Source of the DNA: JAFKFH01 sp017307375 | GTDB taxonomy: Bacteria > Pseudomonadota > Alphaproteobacteria > Ferrovibrionales > Ferrovibrionaceae | Direction: 5' to 3' | Assembly: GCA_965229335.1 (NCBI GenBank) | Contig: OZ245874.1 | Span: forward strand, 6,510,001 to 6,574,000 | Length of the DNA stretch: 64,000 bases | Shown here: positions 51,881 through 61,330 of the stretch, one piece after another | How positions within the stretch are numbered: position 1 is the first letter of the stretch | Layout: each line of letters starts with the position of its first letter | The notes under the pieces: model-generated | What the model saw: the letters and a program-made list of their open reading frames with translations, nothing else | The model's database searches: none | What the model was told of the DNA's origin: nothing | Program-made: the position numbers and the translations under genes

Positions 51881-52791
51881 CACGCCCTCTTGGCGACGCG
51901 GGGGTCGAGCATGTCGCGCAGGCCGTCGCCCAGCAGGTTGACGCCGAGCACGGTGATGCACAGGAAGACCGCGGGGAAGAACACGATATAGGGCTTGACC
52001 TGCCACAAGGCGCGGCCCTCGGCCATGATGTTGCCCCAGCTGGGCACGGTCGGCGGCGTGCCGACACCGATGAAGGACAGGACGGCTTCGGCGATGACGG
52101 CCGAGGCGCCGATATAGGTGGCCTGGACGATGATCGGATCGAGCGCGTTGGGCAGGATATGGCGCAGCATGATGCGGCCGCCGCCGGAACCGCAGGCCAG
52201 CGCGGCATCGACGTAGGGCTGCTCGCGCAACGACAGGACCACGCCGCGCACCAGCCGGGCGACACGCGGGAATTCGGCCAGGGTGATCGCGACGATGACA
52301 TTGACGACCGAGCCGCGGGCAATGCCGAGCAGGGCAATGGCGATCAGCACCGACGGAATCGCCATCAGCCCGTCGATCACCCGCATCACGATGGGGTCGA
52401 GCCAGCGGACGAAGCCGGAGACCAGCCCGACCGCCACGCCCGCAACCGTGGCGGCAAGGGCGACGACGATGCCGACCAGCAGCGAGGTGCGCGCGCCGTA
52501 GATCACGCGCGAATAGACGTCGCGCCCCAGGCTGTCGGTACCGAACCAGAATTCGGCCGACGGCGCGCGGATGCGCTTGGCCGGTGACAGCGCCTGCGGA
52601 TCCCCGGTGCCGAGCCACGGGGCGCAGACCGCGATCAGCACCATCAGCCCGAGCAGTGCGGCGCCCAGCACGATGGTCGGATGGCGGCGAACGAAAGTTG
52701 CCACCCGGCCGCGCCGCGGCGGCTCGGCGATCAACGGGGGAAGGTCTGGGGCGATGGCGAAGCCTTCGCCGTCCGGCGCGGTCGCGGTCAA
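51880..52791 (-). CDS. Peptide/nickel-type ABC transporter permease (DppC)
   Basis: A 303-residue inner-membrane permease with an N-terminal cytoplasmic stretch, first helix at about 38-58, the FGTDSLGRDVYSR periplasmic block and the EAA loop CGSGGGRIMLRHILPNAL. Start is TTG at 52791, overlapping the dppB stop as TTGA, so its translation depends on dppB. Confidence 0.89.
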   Translation of the reverse strand: MTATAPDGEGFAIAPDLPPLIAEPPRRGRVATFVRRHPTIVLGAALLGLMVLIAVCAPWLGTGDPQALSPAKRIRAPSAEFWFGTDSLGRDVYSRVIYGARTSLLVGIVVALAATVAGVAVGLVSGFVRWLDPIVMRVIDGLMAIPSVLIAIALLGIARGSVVNVIVAITLAEFPRVARLVRGVVLSLREQPYVDAALACGSGGGRIMLRHILPNALDPIIVQATYIGASAVIAEAVLSFIGVGTPPTVPSWGNIMAEGRALWQVKPYIVFFPAVFLCITVLGVNLLGDGLRDMLDPRVAKRA

Positions 52792-53729
52792 TAGCGGATC
52801 CTCGGGTCGAGCAGGGTGTAGGCGAGATCGATGGCCAGGTTGACCAGCACATAGGTGAAGCTGAAGACGAGCACGACGCCCTGGATGACCGGATAGTCGC
52901 GGCGCAGCAGCGCGTCGACGACCAGTCGGCCCAACCCGGGAATGCCGAACACGGTCTCGGTGACGACGGCGCCGCTGATCAGGGTGGCGACGCCGATCCC
53001 GATGATCGAGACGATCGGCAGCGTGGCATTCCGCAAGGCATGCACGAACAGGATCACCTGTCGCGCCACGCCCTTGGCCCGGGCGGTGCGGATGTAATCC
53101 TGGGACAGCACCTCCAGCATTGCCGACCGGGCGATGCGCGCGATCAGCGCGATGTAGCCACCCGACAGCGCCAACGCCGGCAGGATCAGCCGCGACAGGT
53201 ATTCCCAGACGCCGCCCGACGGCGGACGATAACCCTGGACCGGCAGCCAGCCGAGTTGCAGGGCAAAGAGATAGGCCAGCAGATAGCCGACCACGAAGAC
53301 CGGCAGGGAGAAGCCGAGCACGGCGGCCGACATGAACAATCGGTCGATCCAGCCCCCCTGGTTGGCGGCCGCGACCACGCCGACCGGCACCGCCACGACG
53401 ATGGAGATCAGCAGGGTCAGCACCATCAGCGACAGCGTCGGCGGGATGCGCTGGACGATCATCTCGCTGACCGGCGTGGCCGAGAAGACCGAGACGCCGA
53501 GATCGCCCTGCACCGCGTTCCAGGCCCAGCGCGCGAAACGCGGGACAAAAGGCTGATCCAGGCCGAGCGAGGCGCGGATGCGCTGCATCTCGGCCGGGGT
53601 CGCCTGTTCGCCGGCGATGATCGCGGCGGGGTCGCCCGGCGCCACGTAGAGCAGGCTGAAGACGAACAGCGCGACCACCGCCATCACCGGGACGGTCATC
53701 AGCAGACGGCGGAGGATATATCCCGTCAC
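52788..53729 (-). CDS. Peptide/nickel-type ABC transporter permease (DppB)
   Basis: A 313-residue inner-membrane permease with six helices. N-terminal MTGYILRRLLMTVPVMAVVAL, LGLDQPFVPRF, and the EAA loop TARAKGVARQVILFVHALRNA are typical of DppB. Start is GTG at 53729, 10 bases after the amidase large-subunit gene. The close spacing ties uptake to the amidase. Confidence 0.89.
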   Translation of the reverse strand: MTGYILRRLLMTVPVMAVVALFVFSLLYVAPGDPAAIIAGEQATPAEMQRIRASLGLDQPFVPRFARWAWNAVQGDLGVSVFSATPVSEMIVQRIPPTLSLMVLTLLISIVVAVPVGVVAAANQGGWIDRLFMSAAVLGFSLPVFVVGYLLAYLFALQLGWLPVQGYRPPSGGVWEYLSRLILPALALSGGYIALIARIARSAMLEVLSQDYIRTARAKGVARQVILFVHALRNATLPIVSIIGIGVATLISGAVVTETVFGIPGLGRLVVDALLRRDYPVIQGVVLVFSFTYVLVNLAIDLAYTLLDPRIRY

Positions 53730-53739
53730 CCCGACGCCC

Positions 53740-55986
53740 TCAGTCGAACGGTCGGGGATCGAGGAACCGGCGCAGCACGTTGCCCGTCAGCCGGCTGACA
53801 TTGTTGTCGTACCCGTCATGCGACAGGGCACAGCACCACGCGATCGAGCCGGTCGCGAACACCGCCCCACCCTGCGAGGTCTCGAAGAACACGATGTCGG
53901 CCCGCACCCGCGCATTCTGGTCGCCGGTCAGGCCGCGATGGGTGGTGCGGAACTCCTCGGTCGTCGGCAGGCCGCCGGCGCCGATGCGATCGGCGGTGGC
54001 AAGCAGCATCAGGTTCGGCGGCGAACCCAGGGTTGCGTCGGCGCGATCGATCTCGAGGCCTGCGGCTCCGCCGAGGCGCAGGCCGAAGTCGCCGATCGCC
54101 TCGTCCGGCCCGATGCCCTCGAACGCGAAGGCGACACGTGGATCGAAACTGTCGCCGAGACGGCGATAGGCAGCCGAACGATCGAAGACCTGGGCATCGA
54201 AACCCACGCCGACCAGCCGTTGCGGCGGACGGCCGTTCGAGCGCCACAGGCCGCTCGGCTCGCCGGTGAAGGACAAGGTATTCTCGCCCGCTTCGCCCTC
54301 CCAGGTACGGGTACCGGTGATGCCGCGGCGCACCTCGATGCGGCCGGGCGCGGTCGGGTGGAAGGCGATACGCCAGTAGAAACCGTTGCCGCCGAGATAC
54401 ATGTGGCGGCCGCCGGCATTCTGATAGGTTTCGAAGGCGTCGAGCATCGGCCGCGAGAAATATTCAGGGTGCGAGCCGGTGATGACGACGCGATAGGGCT
54501 TCAGCGCGCGGGCCCCCTCGCGATCGATATCCTCGTCGGTCACGATGTCGTAGGGAATGCCCTGCTCCTCGAGCCAGTCGAGCAGATGGGTATCGTTGAC
54601 GTAGTTGAACGTGTTGCCGCGCGGCCGCATGTTCAGGATCGGCCGGGCCCCGGACGAATAGCAGACCCCGCTGCCATCGCTGTGCGTGTCGTAGGTCGAC
54701 AGGCCGAGCTCGCGATGCGCGCTCAGGTAACAGTCGTCGCCGCTGATCAGCACCAGCCCCTCGTTCATCGCCTCGAAGTGGCTCTGGTCGAGGCGCAGGC
54801 AGGAATTCGCATAGGCAAGGAAGGTGGCCGTCGAGGCGACGACGGCAAGTGGGGCCGTCGCCCGGTCGCGCGGCGCGCGCACGAAGAACGGCACATAACT
54901 CTCGACCGACACGCCCTCGCCGGTCGCAGCCGTCAGTTCCAGTGCATAGAAACCCGACGGCCAGTCCGCCGGCACGGTCAGCGTGCGGTCGGCCTTCCAG
55001 CCGCAATCGGCGATGTCGTCGTCGTGAAAATGAATCGCCCCGTATTGCCAGGGCACTTCGGTCCAGCTGTTCGACCGGCCATCCCAGTTGGCGCCGGTGG
55101 CGGCACGCATCGGCAACTGGTGCAGGATGCCGTCATGGCGATGGCCGGACAGGTCCCTGATGGTGTCGCCGCCGATATCGCGGCTGAAATCCCATGCCGC
55201 GATCAGGGCCGGATCGGTATTCGGCGGATTCAGCGCATCGACCAGCGCGCCAATGCGGCCGGCATCGAGGGCGGCGGCGTAAAGCCGCGGGCGATCGATC
55301 TTGCCGTTCAGGTGGTGGCTGGTGGCGCGCAGCGGCTTGTCGAGGCCGGTACCCTGCGCCGCCAGGACCAGTGGCGTGGCCGTCGGCCAGGCGATGGCGG
55401 CCGGCCCCGCGGCCGTCGCCGAGCCGGTGCGGTCGCGTCCGCCATCGCGCGCCAGGCTGGCCTGATGGACGGCAACCGTGCCGCCCGTGAGGTCGACCGT
55501 CGCGGCGGCGAGCACCCATTCACGCTCCAGCAGCGGCTTCGGTGCCCGCACGTTCCAGCGCCTGCCGCCGTCGGCAATGGTCAGCAGAAGATGCGCCTCC
55601 TCGTCGAGTTCGAGCTTCCAGCCGCATTCCCGCAATTCGTTCCAGCGCGCGGCGATCGTCTGGCGCCGCCCGCCGATCAGCGTCGGGAACAGGTAGCAGC
55701 CGAACGTAAAATCGCCGAGACCGGCCAACTGCGCACTGTCGGCCACCACGGCGCAGGAACCGGGGTGGATCGGCTGATGGCTCAGGTCGATCGGGCCGTC
55801 GATGGCGCTGCCCGGCCCCGTCGTACGGATACCCGGCCCCGCCGGATCGGCATCGGCGCAGCGGACGCGGACGACGCGCAGCTGCGCCTCGGCAAGCGTC
55901 TCGCTGCTGAGATGGAAGCTGACGGTTTCACCCGGCGCCACGGCCATCGGCCAGGCGTAGCCGAGCACGGCGGTCGTATCGATCAT
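53740..55986 (-). CDS. dmfA2: N,N-dimethylformamidase large (beta) subunit-like amidohydrolase
   Basis: A 748-residue protein with the length and motifs of the DMFase large subunit. The known Paracoccus enzyme binds one iron with two Tyr and one Glu; the matching residues here are Tyr392 (FLAYANS), Tyr432 (STYDTHSDG) and Glu508 (GSHPEYFSR), with His506 beside it. Residues about 95-290 form a concanavalin-like sheet domain (FGCYLFPTL, LNGKIDRPRLY, WDFSRD). Conserved DMFase blocks VNDTHLLDWLEEQG and YLGGNGFYWR follow. Cytoplasmic, no signal peptide. It should hydrolyse a small N-substituted amide; whether DMF itself is a substrate is not shown. Lies between the small subunit and permease genes. 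Confidence 0.85.
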   Translation of the reverse strand: MIDTTAVLGYAWPMAVAPGETVSFHLSSETLAEAQLRVVRVRCADADPAGPGIRTTGPGSAIDGPIDLSHQPIHPGSCAVVADSAQLAGLGDFTFGCYLFPTLIGGRRQTIAARWNELRECGWKLELDEEAHLLLTIADGGRRWNVRAPKPLLEREWVLAAATVDLTGGTVAVHQASLARDGGRDRTGSATAAGPAAIAWPTATPLVLAAQGTGLDKPLRATSHHLNGKIDRPRLYAAALDAGRIGALVDALNPPNTDPALIAAWDFSRDIGGDTIRDLSGHRHDGILHQLPMRAATGANWDGRSNSWTEVPWQYGAIHFHDDDIADCGWKADRTLTVPADWPSGFYALELTAATGEGVSVESYVPFFVRAPRDRATAPLAVVASTATFLAYANSCLRLDQSHFEAMNEGLVLISGDDCYLSAHRELGLSTYDTHSDGSGVCYSSGARPILNMRPRGNTFNYVNDTHLLDWLEEQGIPYDIVTDEDIDREGARALKPYRVVITGSHPEYFSRPMLDAFETYQNAGGRHMYLGGNGFYWRIAFHPTAPGRIEVRRGITGTRTWEGEAGENTLSFTGEPSGLWRSNGRPPQRLVGVGFDAQVFDRSAAYRRLGDSFDPRVAFAFEGIGPDEAIGDFGLRLGGAAGLEIDRADATLGSPPNLMLLATADRIGAGGLPTTEEFRTTHRGLTGDQNARVRADIVFFETSQGGAVFATGSIAWCCALSHDGYDNNVSRLTGNVLRRFLDPRPFD

Positions 55987-55997
55987 CGCGGCATCCC

Positions 55998-56339
55998 TTA
56001 CGCAGTACGCTCAGCCGGCAGCACGCGACCGGTGATCGCCTGCCAGCGTCGGCGGAAGACTTCCCATTCGGCATCCGCCGGGTCGGTGAACACATGGTCG
56101 GCCAGGCGTTCGATCTGCCCGCCGCGCCGTTCGGGCAGCCGCCCCAGCATCCAGCGGCGCCCCGGCTCGATCACGATCAGGACGTAGCGCCGCGCCTCTC
56201 CGGCCCAGCGCATGCGATGCAGCACTTTCTGTAGCGCATCGCTGTGCGGGCCCTTGGGTGCGCGGCGGAATTCCTCGACCAGATCGAGCCGGTCGGGATC
56301 GATCGGATAGTGGGCGGCATTCGGATCGTTCTCGAGCAT
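55998..56339 (-). CDS. dmfA1: N,N-dimethylformamidase small (alpha) subunit-like protein
   Basis: A 113-residue protein starting MLENDPNAAHYPIDPDRL, 11 bases before the large subunit gene. The DMFase small subunit is about 130 residues and precedes the large one in known loci; position, size and the segments KVLHRMRWAGEARRYVLIV and ADAEWEVFRRRWQ support that role. It probably stabilises the large subunit. Alone it would be hard to recognise, so the call rests on context. Confidence 0.75.
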   Translation of the reverse strand: MLENDPNAAHYPIDPDRLDLVEEFRRAPKGPHSDALQKVLHRMRWAGEARRYVLIVIEPGRRWMLGRLPERRGGQIERLADHVFTDPADAEWEVFRRRWQAITGRVLPAERTA

Positions 56340-56346
56340 GGGACGA

Positions 56347-57930
56347 TCAGGCGCGGCGCAGGCCGTAGAACAGCGGCGTGCCCTTCAGCATGCCGGTGAG
56401 ATCGGCGCGGAAGGCGGTCGGCTGGTAGTAGAGGCCGAGCGGGATATAGGGCGTCTCGGCATAGGCGACCTTCTGGATCTCCTCGCAGATCTTCTGCTGC
56501 GCGGCGAGGTCCGGGGCATCGAACCAGTCGTTGCGCAGCTGCTCGATCGCCGGGATGGTCGGCCAACCGAACAGGGCCTTCTCGCCGTTCGACCGCAGGT
56601 AGCTGTGCGCGGCCGGATTGAACATGCCGATGCCGGCCGCGAAGTTGCAGGTGACGCTCCACCCGCCCTTGTCGATCGGCTCGCGCGACTGCAGCCGCGA
56701 GGAGACCGTCGCCCAGTCCTGGACCTGCAGGTCGAGGTTGACGCCGACCTTCTGGAACATGTCGGCGGCAATCTGGCTCATCAGGTTGATGACCGGAAAA
56801 TCGGCGGTGGCCAGCATCACCACGCGCTCGCCCTTGTAGCCGGCGGCCGCCAGGTCCTGCTTGACGCGGGCGAGATCCGGCTTGCCCGCCGGGATCGCGG
56901 CCTTGCTGGCCATCGGCGAATCCGGGTGGAAGAAGCCGAGGCCGTCGCGCCACAGCGCCTTGTCCTCGCCGACCGCGGCGATCAGGTAGTCGGACTGCAG
57001 AATGCCGCCGAAGAAGGCCCGCCGGATCGCGGGGTTGTCGAAGGGCTTCTGCAGGTGGTTGAAGCGCATCACGCCGGCGAAGCCTGTCGTATCCTGAACC
57101 TGCACCCGGATGTCGGCGTTCCCGCGCAACAGCGGCGTCAGATCCGAGGTCGGCTGCTCCCACCAGTCGATTTCGCCGGCCTGCAGCGCCGCCGCCGCGG
57201 TCGAGGCGTCGGGCAGGGTATGCCACTCGATCCGCTCGAAATGCGCGACCTTGCCGCCCGACAGATAGTTGGCCGCCCCGTCGCGCGGCACGTAGCCGGC
57301 GAACTTCTCATAGACGTTGAGAGCGCCGGGGTTGCGTTCCTTGGCGAGGAACCGATAGGGGCCGGAGCCGACGATCTCGGTGATCTGCGTCGTCGCCTCG
57401 GTCTTGGCCAGGCGTTCCGGCATGATCGCGGCAATCGTCGGCGCCCCTTTGCCCAGCACCGCGGGCAGATGGGCGAACGGCTTCTGCAGCCGGAACTCGA
57501 CCACGCGGTCGGAGGGGGCGGAAAGATCGTCGATGACCGCCATCAGGGCGCCGCCGTAGATGTCGCGCTTGCCCCAGCGATTGATGCTGGCGACGACGTC
57601 GCGGGCGAGCACCGGGGTGCCGTCATGGAACTGGAGGCCCGGGCGCAGGGTCAGCCGCCACAGCTTGCCGTCGTTCTCGACGACATGGCCTTCGACCATC
57701 TGGGGATGCGGTTGGTTCTTGTCGTCCACGCCATAGAGCGTGTCGAAGACCATCAGCGCATGGTTGCGGGTGACATAGGCCGTGGTGCCGATCGGATCGA
57801 GCACCGCAAGGTCGGCCTGCGGCACGAATTTCAGGACGCGGCGATCAGCGGCGCCCGCCGGGCGGATCGCCGGCATGGCGAAGAGCCCCATGGCGGCGGC
57901 GGTCGTCGAAAGAAACTGGCGACGGTGCAT
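56347..57930 (-). CDS. Family 5 solute-binding protein (Tat-exported)
   Basis: A 527-residue periplasmic binding protein of the peptide/nickel family. The start MHRRQFLSTTAAAMGLFAMP has a twin-arginine signal (RRQFLS) cut near RPAGA. Typical blocks are VFDTLYGVDDKNQPHPQM, LRPGLQFHDGTPVLARDV and GSGPYRFLAKER. First gene of the operon, only 7 bases before dmfA1; GGGAGTG ribosome site. It defines what is imported for the amidase; the ligand cannot be read from the sequence. Confidence 0.9.
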   Translation of the reverse strand: MHRRQFLSTTAAAMGLFAMPAIRPAGAADRRVLKFVPQADLAVLDPIGTTAYVTRNHALMVFDTLYGVDDKNQPHPQMVEGHVVENDGKLWRLTLRPGLQFHDGTPVLARDVVASINRWGKRDIYGGALMAVIDDLSAPSDRVVEFRLQKPFAHLPAVLGKGAPTIAAIMPERLAKTEATTQITEIVGSGPYRFLAKERNPGALNVYEKFAGYVPRDGAANYLSGGKVAHFERIEWHTLPDASTAAAALQAGEIDWWEQPTSDLTPLLRGNADIRVQVQDTTGFAGVMRFNHLQKPFDNPAIRRAFFGGILQSDYLIAAVGEDKALWRDGLGFFHPDSPMASKAAIPAGKPDLARVKQDLAAAGYKGERVVMLATADFPVINLMSQIAADMFQKVGVNLDLQVQDWATVSSRLQSREPIDKGGWSVTCNFAAGIGMFNPAAHSYLRSNGEKALFGWPTIPAIEQLRNDWFDAPDLAAQQKICEEIQKVAYAETPYIPLGLYYQPTAFRADLTGMLKGTPLFYGLRRA

Positions 57931-58189
57931 CGGACACTCCCTGCAGTTCGGCGCGGCGCGGCGCGGCGCATGCGATTTCGGACGGCTTCCCGGCTCGATC
58001 GGTCGGCAGACCAATGATGTCCGTCCCTCGCAATTTAAAAGATCATATATCAAAAATACTGTCCAGGGGGTTGTTCGGCCAGAAATATATCGACAAATGG
58101 CCGAAAACTGGGCTTACAGCCTCAATTTTTGACATATCAAATGTCACAATATCGGGTGATGGCGGATAAATCCCGCCCGCAGAACGAAA
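57931..58189 (-). promoter_or_regulatory. Control region of the transport-amidase operon
   Basis: No gene seen. The A+T-rich part (58020-58160) has TGACAT (58130-58135) and ATGTCA (58141-58146), a perfect inverted repeat with a 5-base spacer, of the type bound by GntR/FCD dimers. The octamer ATATCAAA occurs at 58045-58052, 58134-58141 (inside the dyad) and again just outside at 58228-58235. The operon promoter must lie here; no sure -35/-10 pair is named. Confidence 0.45.
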
Positions 58190-58211
58190 CTGGGCGCCGA
58201 CGGGCGCCCAG
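58190..58211 (-). terminator. Rho-independent terminator of the RND operon
   Basis: CTGGGCGCC (58190-58198) pairs with GGCGCCCAG (58203-58211) around loop GACG. Read on the minus strand, it comes 26 bases after the RND stop codon and is followed by TTTCGTT. Confidence 0.8.
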
Positions 58212-58236
58212 AAAATCAGCAATCGCTATATCAAAT

Positions 58237-61200
58237 TCAGCTAACGGCGCCGCCGGGGTCGGGCCGATGGACGACGACCTTGGCCTGCCGCCTGGCGCCG
58301 GTATGTCGGGCTGCCAGCATCAGGTACATCGCCGGCACCACGAACAGGGTGAAGATGGTGCCGATGCCGATGCCGGCGAAGATCATCAGCCCCATGTGAT
58401 TGCGGCCGGTGGCACCGGCGCCCGAGGCCAGCACCAGCGGCACCACGCCGAGGATCATCGCCGCCGTCGTCATCAGGATCGGGCGCAGGCGCACGGCCGA
58501 GGCTTCGACGATCGCCTCCATCTTCGACATGCCCTGGCGCTGCAGGTCGTTGGCGAACTGCACGATCAGGATGCCGTGCTTGGAAATCAGCCCCACCAGC
58601 GTCACCAGCCCGACCTGGGTATAGATGTTGATGGTGGCCAACCCGACATTGGTGCAGAGCAGCGCGCCGAACACCGCCATCGGCACCGAGGCCAGCACGA
58701 CGATCGGATCGCGGAAGCTCTCGAACTGCGCCGCCAGGGTCAGGAACACGACGATGATCGCGAAGGCCAGCGTGATCAGGAACCCGCCGGTCTCCTGCAC
58801 GTACTGGCGCGACTGGCCGCCATAGTCGATCGCATAGCCGCCCGGCATCTCGTCGGCTGCGACCCCCTTCAGGTAGTCGAGCGCCTGGCCGAGCGTGATG
58901 CCCGGCACCGCGACGCCGGTGATGGTCGCCGAGTTGAGCTGCTGAAAGCGGTTGATCGATTCGGGCACCACCGAACGCTCGATATGCGCGACCGTCGATG
59001 CCTGGACCAGATTGCCCTTGGCGGTCCTGATATAATAGCCCTCCAGCTGCGCCGGATTGAGCCGGTCGACCTGCAGGACCTGCGGGATCACCTTGTAGGA
59101 GCGGCCCGAGATCGAGAAGTAGTTGACGTAGCCGCCGCCCAGCGCCGCGGTCAGCGACGAGCCGACATCCTGCAGCGACAGGCCGAGGCTTGCGACCTTG
59201 TCGCGGTCGATCACCAGCTGGGCCTGGGGCTTGTCGATCTTGAGATCGGAATCGATGAAGAAGAAGCGGCCGGACTGGCTGGCCTTGGCGACGATCGCCT
59301 TGGCCACCTCGTCCAGGTTGCGGAACGGTTCGGTGGTGGTGATGACGAACTGGATCGGCAAGCCCTGGGCGCCTGGCAACGCCGGGAACTGGAAGGCGGC
59401 GATCCGCGCCCCGGCGACGGTATCGAACTTCGCCTGCAATTCCTGCTGCAGCTGCTTGGCGCTCTTCGTGCGGTCGGCCCACGGCTTCAGCAGCACGCCG
59501 GAAATGCCGGAATTCAGCGTCGGCTGGCCGTCGAGCTGGAACAGCGCCTCGTATTCCGGCATCGCCCGGGCGATCTGGTAGACCTGATCGGAATAGACCG
59601 CCATCTGCTCGATCGTCGCATCGGGCGCCCCCTGGGTCTGGGCCAGAACGATGCCCTGGTCTTCCTCGGGCGCCAGTTCCTGCGACGAGTTGATGAAGAG
59701 ATAGGCGTTGCCGAACAGGACCAGCAGGCCGAACACCACCAGGACCGGCCAGGTGCGCAAGGCACCGGCAAGCATCCGGCGATAGCGTTCGCGCCCGCCG
59801 TCGAACACCTTGTCGATGATCCGCACCAGGCGGCTTTCGCCATGGCTTGCCGAGAGGAATTTTGCGCACATCATCGGCGACAGGGTCAGCGCGATGACCG
59901 CCGAGACGGCGACCGCCCCGGCCAGGGTGAAGGCGAACTCCGAGAACAGCGCGCCGGTCAGCCCGCCCTGAAACCCGATCGGCACGTAGACCGCGACCAG
60001 CACGACCGAGATCGCGATGATCGGCCCGGCCAGCTCGCGCGCCGCGACCAGCGCGGCGTCGAGCGGCGCCATGCCGTCCTTGATGTGGCGATCGACGTTC
60101 TCGACCACGATGATCGCGTCGTCGACCACGAGCCCGATGGCGAGCACCAGCGCCAGCAAGGTCAGGAGATTCACCGAGTATCCGAGGACCAGCATGATGA
60201 AGAAGGTGCCGATCAGCGACAGCGGCATGGCGATCACCGGTATCGCCACCGACCGCAAGGTACCGAGGAACAGGAAGATCACGACGGTGACGATGACCAG
60301 CGTCTCGACCAGCGTCGAGACCACCTCGTCGATCGAGGCATTGATGAACTCGGTGGCGTCGTAGACGATCTTGCCCTCGAGGCCCGCGGGCATCTGCGCG
60401 ACGATCGGCGGCCAGGCCCGGCGCACGCGCTCGACCACCTCCAACACGTTGGCGTCGGGCGCCACCTTGATGCCGACGAATACCGAGCGCTGGCCGTTGA
60501 AGGCGACGTTGAAGTCGTAGTCGTCGGCACCGAGCGAGACGGTCGCGACATCGCCGAGCCGCACCAGCACCCCGTTGTTCTCGCGCACGACCAGCGTCTT
60601 GAACTCATCGACCGTATGCAGCGACGTCGCCGCCGTCAGGTTGACGGTGACCATCGTGCCCTTGGTGCGACCCAGCGCCGAGAGATAGTTGTTGCGGCCC
60701 AGCGCCGAGAACACGTCGGAAGCGGTGACGCCGAAGGCGGCCATCTTCATCGGATCGAGCCAGGCGCGCAGGGCGAATTGCCGGGCGCCCAGGATCTCGG
60801 CGGTCTGCACCCCGTCGAGCGCGTCGAGCTGCGGCTTGACCACGCGCAGCAGGTAGTCGGTGATCGAATTGGTCGCCAGGGCGGTCGACGAGAAACCGAG
60901 ATACATCGAATCGGTCGTCTCGCCGACCTGCACCTTCAGGGTCGGCTGCTGCGCCTCGGGCGGCAGCTGGTTCAGGACCGAATTGACCTGGGTGTTGATC
61001 TGGGTCAGCGCCTTGTTGGCGTCGTAGTTCAGCCGCAGCGTCGCGGTGATCAGCGATACCGACGTGGTCGAGGACGAGGTGAGATAATCGATGCCCTCGG
61101 CCTGGGCGATCGCCGATTCCAGCGGCTGGGTGATGAAGCCCGCGACCGTCTCGGCATCGGCGCCGTAGTAGGTGGTCGTCACGGTGACGACCGCGTTCTC

Positions 61201-61320
61201 GGTCTTCGGATACTGCCGGATCGACAGCGAATCGAGGGCGCGCAACCCCAGGACCAGGATCATCAGGCTGACGACGGTCGCCAGCACCGGGCGCTTGATG
61301 AAGATGTCGGTGAAATTCAT
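58237..61320 (-). CDS. RND efflux pump permease (HAE1 family)
   Basis: A 1027-residue inner-membrane proton-drug antiporter, normal length. It starts MNFTDIFIKRPVLATVVSLM; the proton-relay Asp pair is in GLVVDDAIIVVEN in helix 4, and the MexB-type blocks PMCAKF and FAGIGIGT are seen. It trimerises with the adaptor and outer-membrane channel genes directly upstream. The frame upstream of 61320 lies in the adaptor gene's end and is not used. Substrates unknown, probably hydrophobic compounds. Confidence 0.93.
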   Translation of the reverse strand: MNFTDIFIKRPVLATVVSLMILVLGLRALDSLSIRQYPKTENAVVTVTTTYYGADAETVAGFITQPLESAIAQAEGIDYLTSSSTTSVSLITATLRLNYDANKALTQINTQVNSVLNQLPPEAQQPTLKVQVGETTDSMYLGFSSTALATNSITDYLLRVVKPQLDALDGVQTAEILGARQFALRAWLDPMKMAAFGVTASDVFSALGRNNYLSALGRTKGTMVTVNLTAATSLHTVDEFKTLVVRENNGVLVRLGDVATVSLGADDYDFNVAFNGQRSVFVGIKVAPDANVLEVVERVRRAWPPIVAQMPAGLEGKIVYDATEFINASIDEVVSTLVETLVIVTVVIFLFLGTLRSVAIPVIAMPLSLIGTFFIMLVLGYSVNLLTLLALVLAIGLVVDDAIIVVENVDRHIKDGMAPLDAALVAARELAGPIIAISVVLVAVYVPIGFQGGLTGALFSEFAFTLAGAVAVSAVIALTLSPMMCAKFLSASHGESRLVRIIDKVFDGGRERYRRMLAGALRTWPVLVVFGLLVLFGNAYLFINSSQELAPEEDQGIVLAQTQGAPDATIEQMAVYSDQVYQIARAMPEYEALFQLDGQPTLNSGISGVLLKPWADRTKSAKQLQQELQAKFDTVAGARIAAFQFPALPGAQGLPIQFVITTTEPFRNLDEVAKAIVAKASQSGRFFFIDSDLKIDKPQAQLVIDRDKVASLGLSLQDVGSSLTAALGGGYVNYFSISGRSYKVIPQVLQVDRLNPAQLEGYYIRTAKGNLVQASTVAHIERSVVPESINRFQQLNSATITGVAVPGITLGQALDYLKGVAADEMPGGYAIDYGGQSRQYVQETGGFLITLAFAIIVVFLTLAAQFESFRDPIVVLASVPMAVFGALLCTNVGLATINIYTQVGLVTLVGLISKHGILIVQFANDLQRQGMSKMEAIVEASAVRLRPILMTTAAMILGVVPLVLASGAGATGRNHMGLMIFAGIGIGTIFTLFVVPAMYLMLAARHTGARRQAKVVVHRPDPGGAVS

Positions 61321-61330
61321 CGCCCGCGCC

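Noticed and set aside
53818..56187. 789-codon open frame on the plus strand
   Set aside because: Antisense to the amidase large-subunit gene and without recognisable domains.
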